Assembly: GCA_031267485.1 (NCBI GenBank)
Contig: JAIRYY010000026.1
Coordinates: 1 to 29,012, forward strand
Length of the DNA: 29,012 nucleotides
Source of the DNA: Tannerella sp.
Lineage (GTDB): Bacteria; Bacteroidota; Bacteroidia; Bacteroidales; Tannerellaceae
Direction: 5' to 3'
The position numbers and the translations under genes were made by a program. Positions 26,434-29,012 of this stretch are shown here, piece by piece. Below the pieces are notes generated by a model. It was not told the DNA's origin, ran no database searches, and saw only the letters and a list, made by a program, of their open reading frames with translations. The stretch's first letter is position 1; the number at the start of each line of letters is the position of its first letter.

Positions 26434-26456
26434 AGTTTTTCTTTCAATTAATCAGT

Positions 26457-27281
<825 letters not shown>

Positions 27282-27289
27282 CTCTTACA

Positions 27290-27583
27290 TCAAATATTGC
27301 TGAAGAAGTCGACTATATCGCCTTCTTTCAATGTTACTATTGCTTTCTTATATGAGTCCTGACGGCCGGTTACAACGCCCGATTTTGTATAGCGGCTTTT
27401 CACCTTACCGGAATAATTCATCGTATTCACGCTGACAACACTCACTTTATACATCTCCTCTACGGCTTTCTTTATCTCCAGCTTATTCGCTTCCGGCGAA
27501 ACGCGGAAGCCGAAACGGTTCGGAGTTTTTTTCGTAATGGCCGTCTGTTTTTCCGTTACTATCGGTTTAATAATAATTCCCAT
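27290..27583 (-). CDS. rplW: 50S ribosomal protein L23 (uL23)
   Basis: Exit-tunnel docking site for trigger factor and SRP; 97 residues. IIKPIVTEKQTAI, NKLEIKKAVEEMYKVSVVSVNTMNY and the KKAIVTLKEGDIVDFF end fit the family. It lies 13 nt after rplD. Confidence 0.97.
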   Translation of the reverse strand: MGIIIKPIVTEKQTAITKKTPNRFGFRVSPEANKLEIKKAVEEMYKVSVVSVNTMNYSGKVKSRYTKSGVVTGRQDSYKKAIVTLKEGDIVDFFSNI

Positions 27584-27596
27584 ATCGCTATCTCCC

Positions 27597-28226
27597 TTAT
27601 GATTTTAAATTTTCCTCAATTATAGCTATTGAACTCTCCGACAGAAGCAGGCTGGCTGCATTCAGGACTTTGTATGTATTCAGTTCGGAAACTGTAACGA
27701 TATCGGCAGATTTGAGATTGCGGGCCGACAGATATACGGATTTATTGTTTTCCGGCAACACCAGAAGTATTTTCTTCCCGTCAAGTTTCAAGTCTTTCAT
27801 GAATGTGACAAAGTCTTTCGTCTTCGGCGCATCCAGCGTAAAATCTTCCACAACGGTTATCGCATCTTCCTTCGCCTTATAAGACAGCGCCGACTTGCGC
27901 GCCAGAACTTTCACTTTCTTATTCAGCTTGAAACTGTAATCGCGCGGTTTCGGGCCGAACACACGGCCTCCACCAACCAGTACCGGAGATTTAATGTCGC
28001 CGCGGCGAGCGCCTCCGCTCCCTTTCTGACGTATCAGCTTGCGCGTACTCCCTGTTATCTCACTTCTCTCCTTCGATTTGTGCGTACCCTGACGACAATT
28101 GGCCTGATGCTGTTTCACATCCAGATAGATCGCATGATCATTCGGTTCAATTCCAAAAACCGCATCATTAAGAGTGACCGTCCTTCCGGTATCTTCTCCC
28201 TTTTTATTTAATACGTTTAGTTCCAT
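27597..28226 (-). CDS. rplD: 50S ribosomal protein L4 (uL4)
   Basis: Tunnel-constriction protein; in E. coli it also represses the S10 operon. The product is 209 residues. The tunnel loop [26 protein letters not shown] and [17 protein letters not shown] are diagnostic. It lies 4 nt after rplC. Confidence 0.98.
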   Translation of the reverse strand: MELNVLNKKGEDTGRTVTLNDAVFGIEPNDHAIYLDVKQHQANCRQGTHKSKERSEITGSTRKLIRQKGSGGARRGDIKSPVLVGGGRVFGPKPRDYSFKLNKKVKVLARKSALSYKAKEDAITVVEDFTLDAPKTKDFVTFMKDLKLDGKKILLVLPENNKSVYLSARNLKSADIVTVSELNTYKVLNAASLLLSESSIAIIEENLKS

Positions 28227-28230
28227 TTCT

Positions 28231-28848
28231 TTATACTTCCACTAATAAAATTGAACCTTTCGCGCCGGGAACCGAACCTTTCACCATCAAAAGATTTTGT
28301 TCCGGCAACACTTTTATCACTTCCAGATTCTGAACCGTCACACGTTCATTACCCATCTGACCGGCCATACGCGTACCTTTGAAGACTTTCGCCGGATACG
28401 AACAGGCGCCGATACTGCCCGGTTTACGCTGACGGTCGCTCTGACCGTGTGTCATTTCACCAACTCCGCCAAATCCATGACGTTTCATAACGCCCTGAAA
28501 TCCCTTACCTTTAGATGTACCAACCACATCGACGAATGTGAAACTGTTCAGAAACTCTGCAGTAATCACATCACCGGGTTTATACTCTTCATCAAACCCT
28601 TTGAACTCGGCCAAGTATCTTTGCGGAGCCACGCCTGCTTTTTTGAAGTGACCGGCTTCGGGTTTGCTCGTATGCTTCTCCTTCTTTTCCCGGAAGCCTA
28701 ACTGAACCGCCCTGTAGCCGTCTTTCTCTTCTGTCTTAATCTGCGTAACAACGCAAGGACCTACTTCGATAACAGTGCATGGAAGATTCTTTCCCTCGGC
28801 ACTGAATACGGATGTCATTCCGATTTTTTTTCCTAATAATCCTGGCAT
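28231..28848 (-). CDS. rplC: 50S ribosomal protein L3 (uL3)
   Basis: Assembly-initiator protein with a loop reaching the peptidyl transferase centre; 205 residues. [36 protein letters not shown] and the [21 protein letters not shown] loop are typical. It lies 54 nt after rpsJ. Confidence 0.98.
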   Translation of the reverse strand: MPGLLGKKIGMTSVFSAEGKNLPCTVIEVGPCVVTQIKTEEKDGYRAVQLGFREKKEKHTSKPEAGHFKKAGVAPQRYLAEFKGFDEEYKPGDVITAEFLNSFTFVDVVGTSKGKGFQGVMKRHGFGGVGEMTHGQSDRQRKPGSIGACSYPAKVFKGTRMAGQMGNERVTVQNLEVIKVLPEQNLLMVKGSVPGAKGSILLVEV

Positions 28849-28902
28849 TTCACTTTATAATTTAATTTTTCACTTATCATTTGCGGACTTTTCAGCCGCA
28901 AC

Positions 28903-29012
28903 TTATACTTTAATCTCAACCTCGACACCGCTCGGCAACTCCAGCTTCATCAGCGCATCGACCGTCTTGGGTGTTGAACTGTATATGTCAATCAGTCTTT
29001 TGTAAGAAGACA
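28903..29012 (-). CDS. rpsJ: 30S ribosomal protein S10 (uS10), C-terminal part
   Basis: The gene is cut by the right edge. About 35 C-terminal residues are visible, reading [14 protein letters not shown] and then [16 protein letters not shown] before a TAA stop (28903-28905). This matches the end of S10 and the position expected at the head of the S10 operon. The promoter and N-terminus lie outside the window. Confidence 0.95.
   Translation of the reverse strand, partial: SSYKRLIDIYSSTPKTVDALMKLELPSGVEVEIKV

Overview
The window comes from a Bacteroidota genome, most likely order Bacteroidales. The reasons are: promoters of the form TTTG-N19-TAnnTTTG rather than -35/-10 boxes; near absence of Shine-Dalgarno sequences; a type IX secretion gene (porQ) beside cmk and ispH; the ExbB / small membrane protein / ExbD / ExbD arrangement; and ribosomal proteins of the zinc-free Bacteroidota type (bL36, uS14). 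No plasmid, phage, insertion sequence or CRISPR gene is visible.

Layout. Bases 1-598 hold no credible gene but contain several palindromic and tandem short repeats. A consensus promoter then drives a YidE/AspT-type transporter (656-2332, +). Between its end and the convergent end of pyruvate phosphate dikinase (ppdK, 2717-5437, -) lies a 347-nt array of six tandem hairpins, the most unusual structure in the window. Next on the minus strand is a tight porQ-cmk-ispH operon (8155 down to 5587). On the plus strand follow tonB, a strong terminator, a polyprenyl diphosphate synthase, a TatD-family hydrolase, tRNA-Ser(GGA), the four-gene exbB-exbD-exbD membrane energiser cluster, and an Lrp/AsnC regulator.

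From 14233 to the right edge the minus strand is one uninterrupted ribosomal protein cluster that merges the S10, spc and alpha operons: rpsJ (cut by the edge), rplC, rplD, rplW, rplB, rpsS, rplV, rpsC, rplP, rpmC, rpsQ, rplN, rplX, rplE, rpsN, rpsH, rplF, rplR, rpsE, rpmD, rplO, secY, map, infA, rpmJ, rpsM, rpsK, rpsD, rpoA, rplQ. A bidirectional terminator separates it from lrp.

Functionally, the window combines core translation, transcription (RpoA) and secretion (SecY) genes, proton-motive-force coupling to the outer membrane (TonB/ExbB/ExbD), part of the type IX secretion machinery (PorQ), isoprenoid synthesis (IspH and a prenyl synthase) and PEP/pyruvate interconversion. The gene content is ordinary. 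The points worth a second look are in the non-coding DNA: the six-hairpin array, the palindromic repeats at the left edge, a terminator placed directly before a start codon, a structured gap before rpsD, and two isolated strong ribosome binding sites. Every position and motif was read by eye; no database search or folding program was run.
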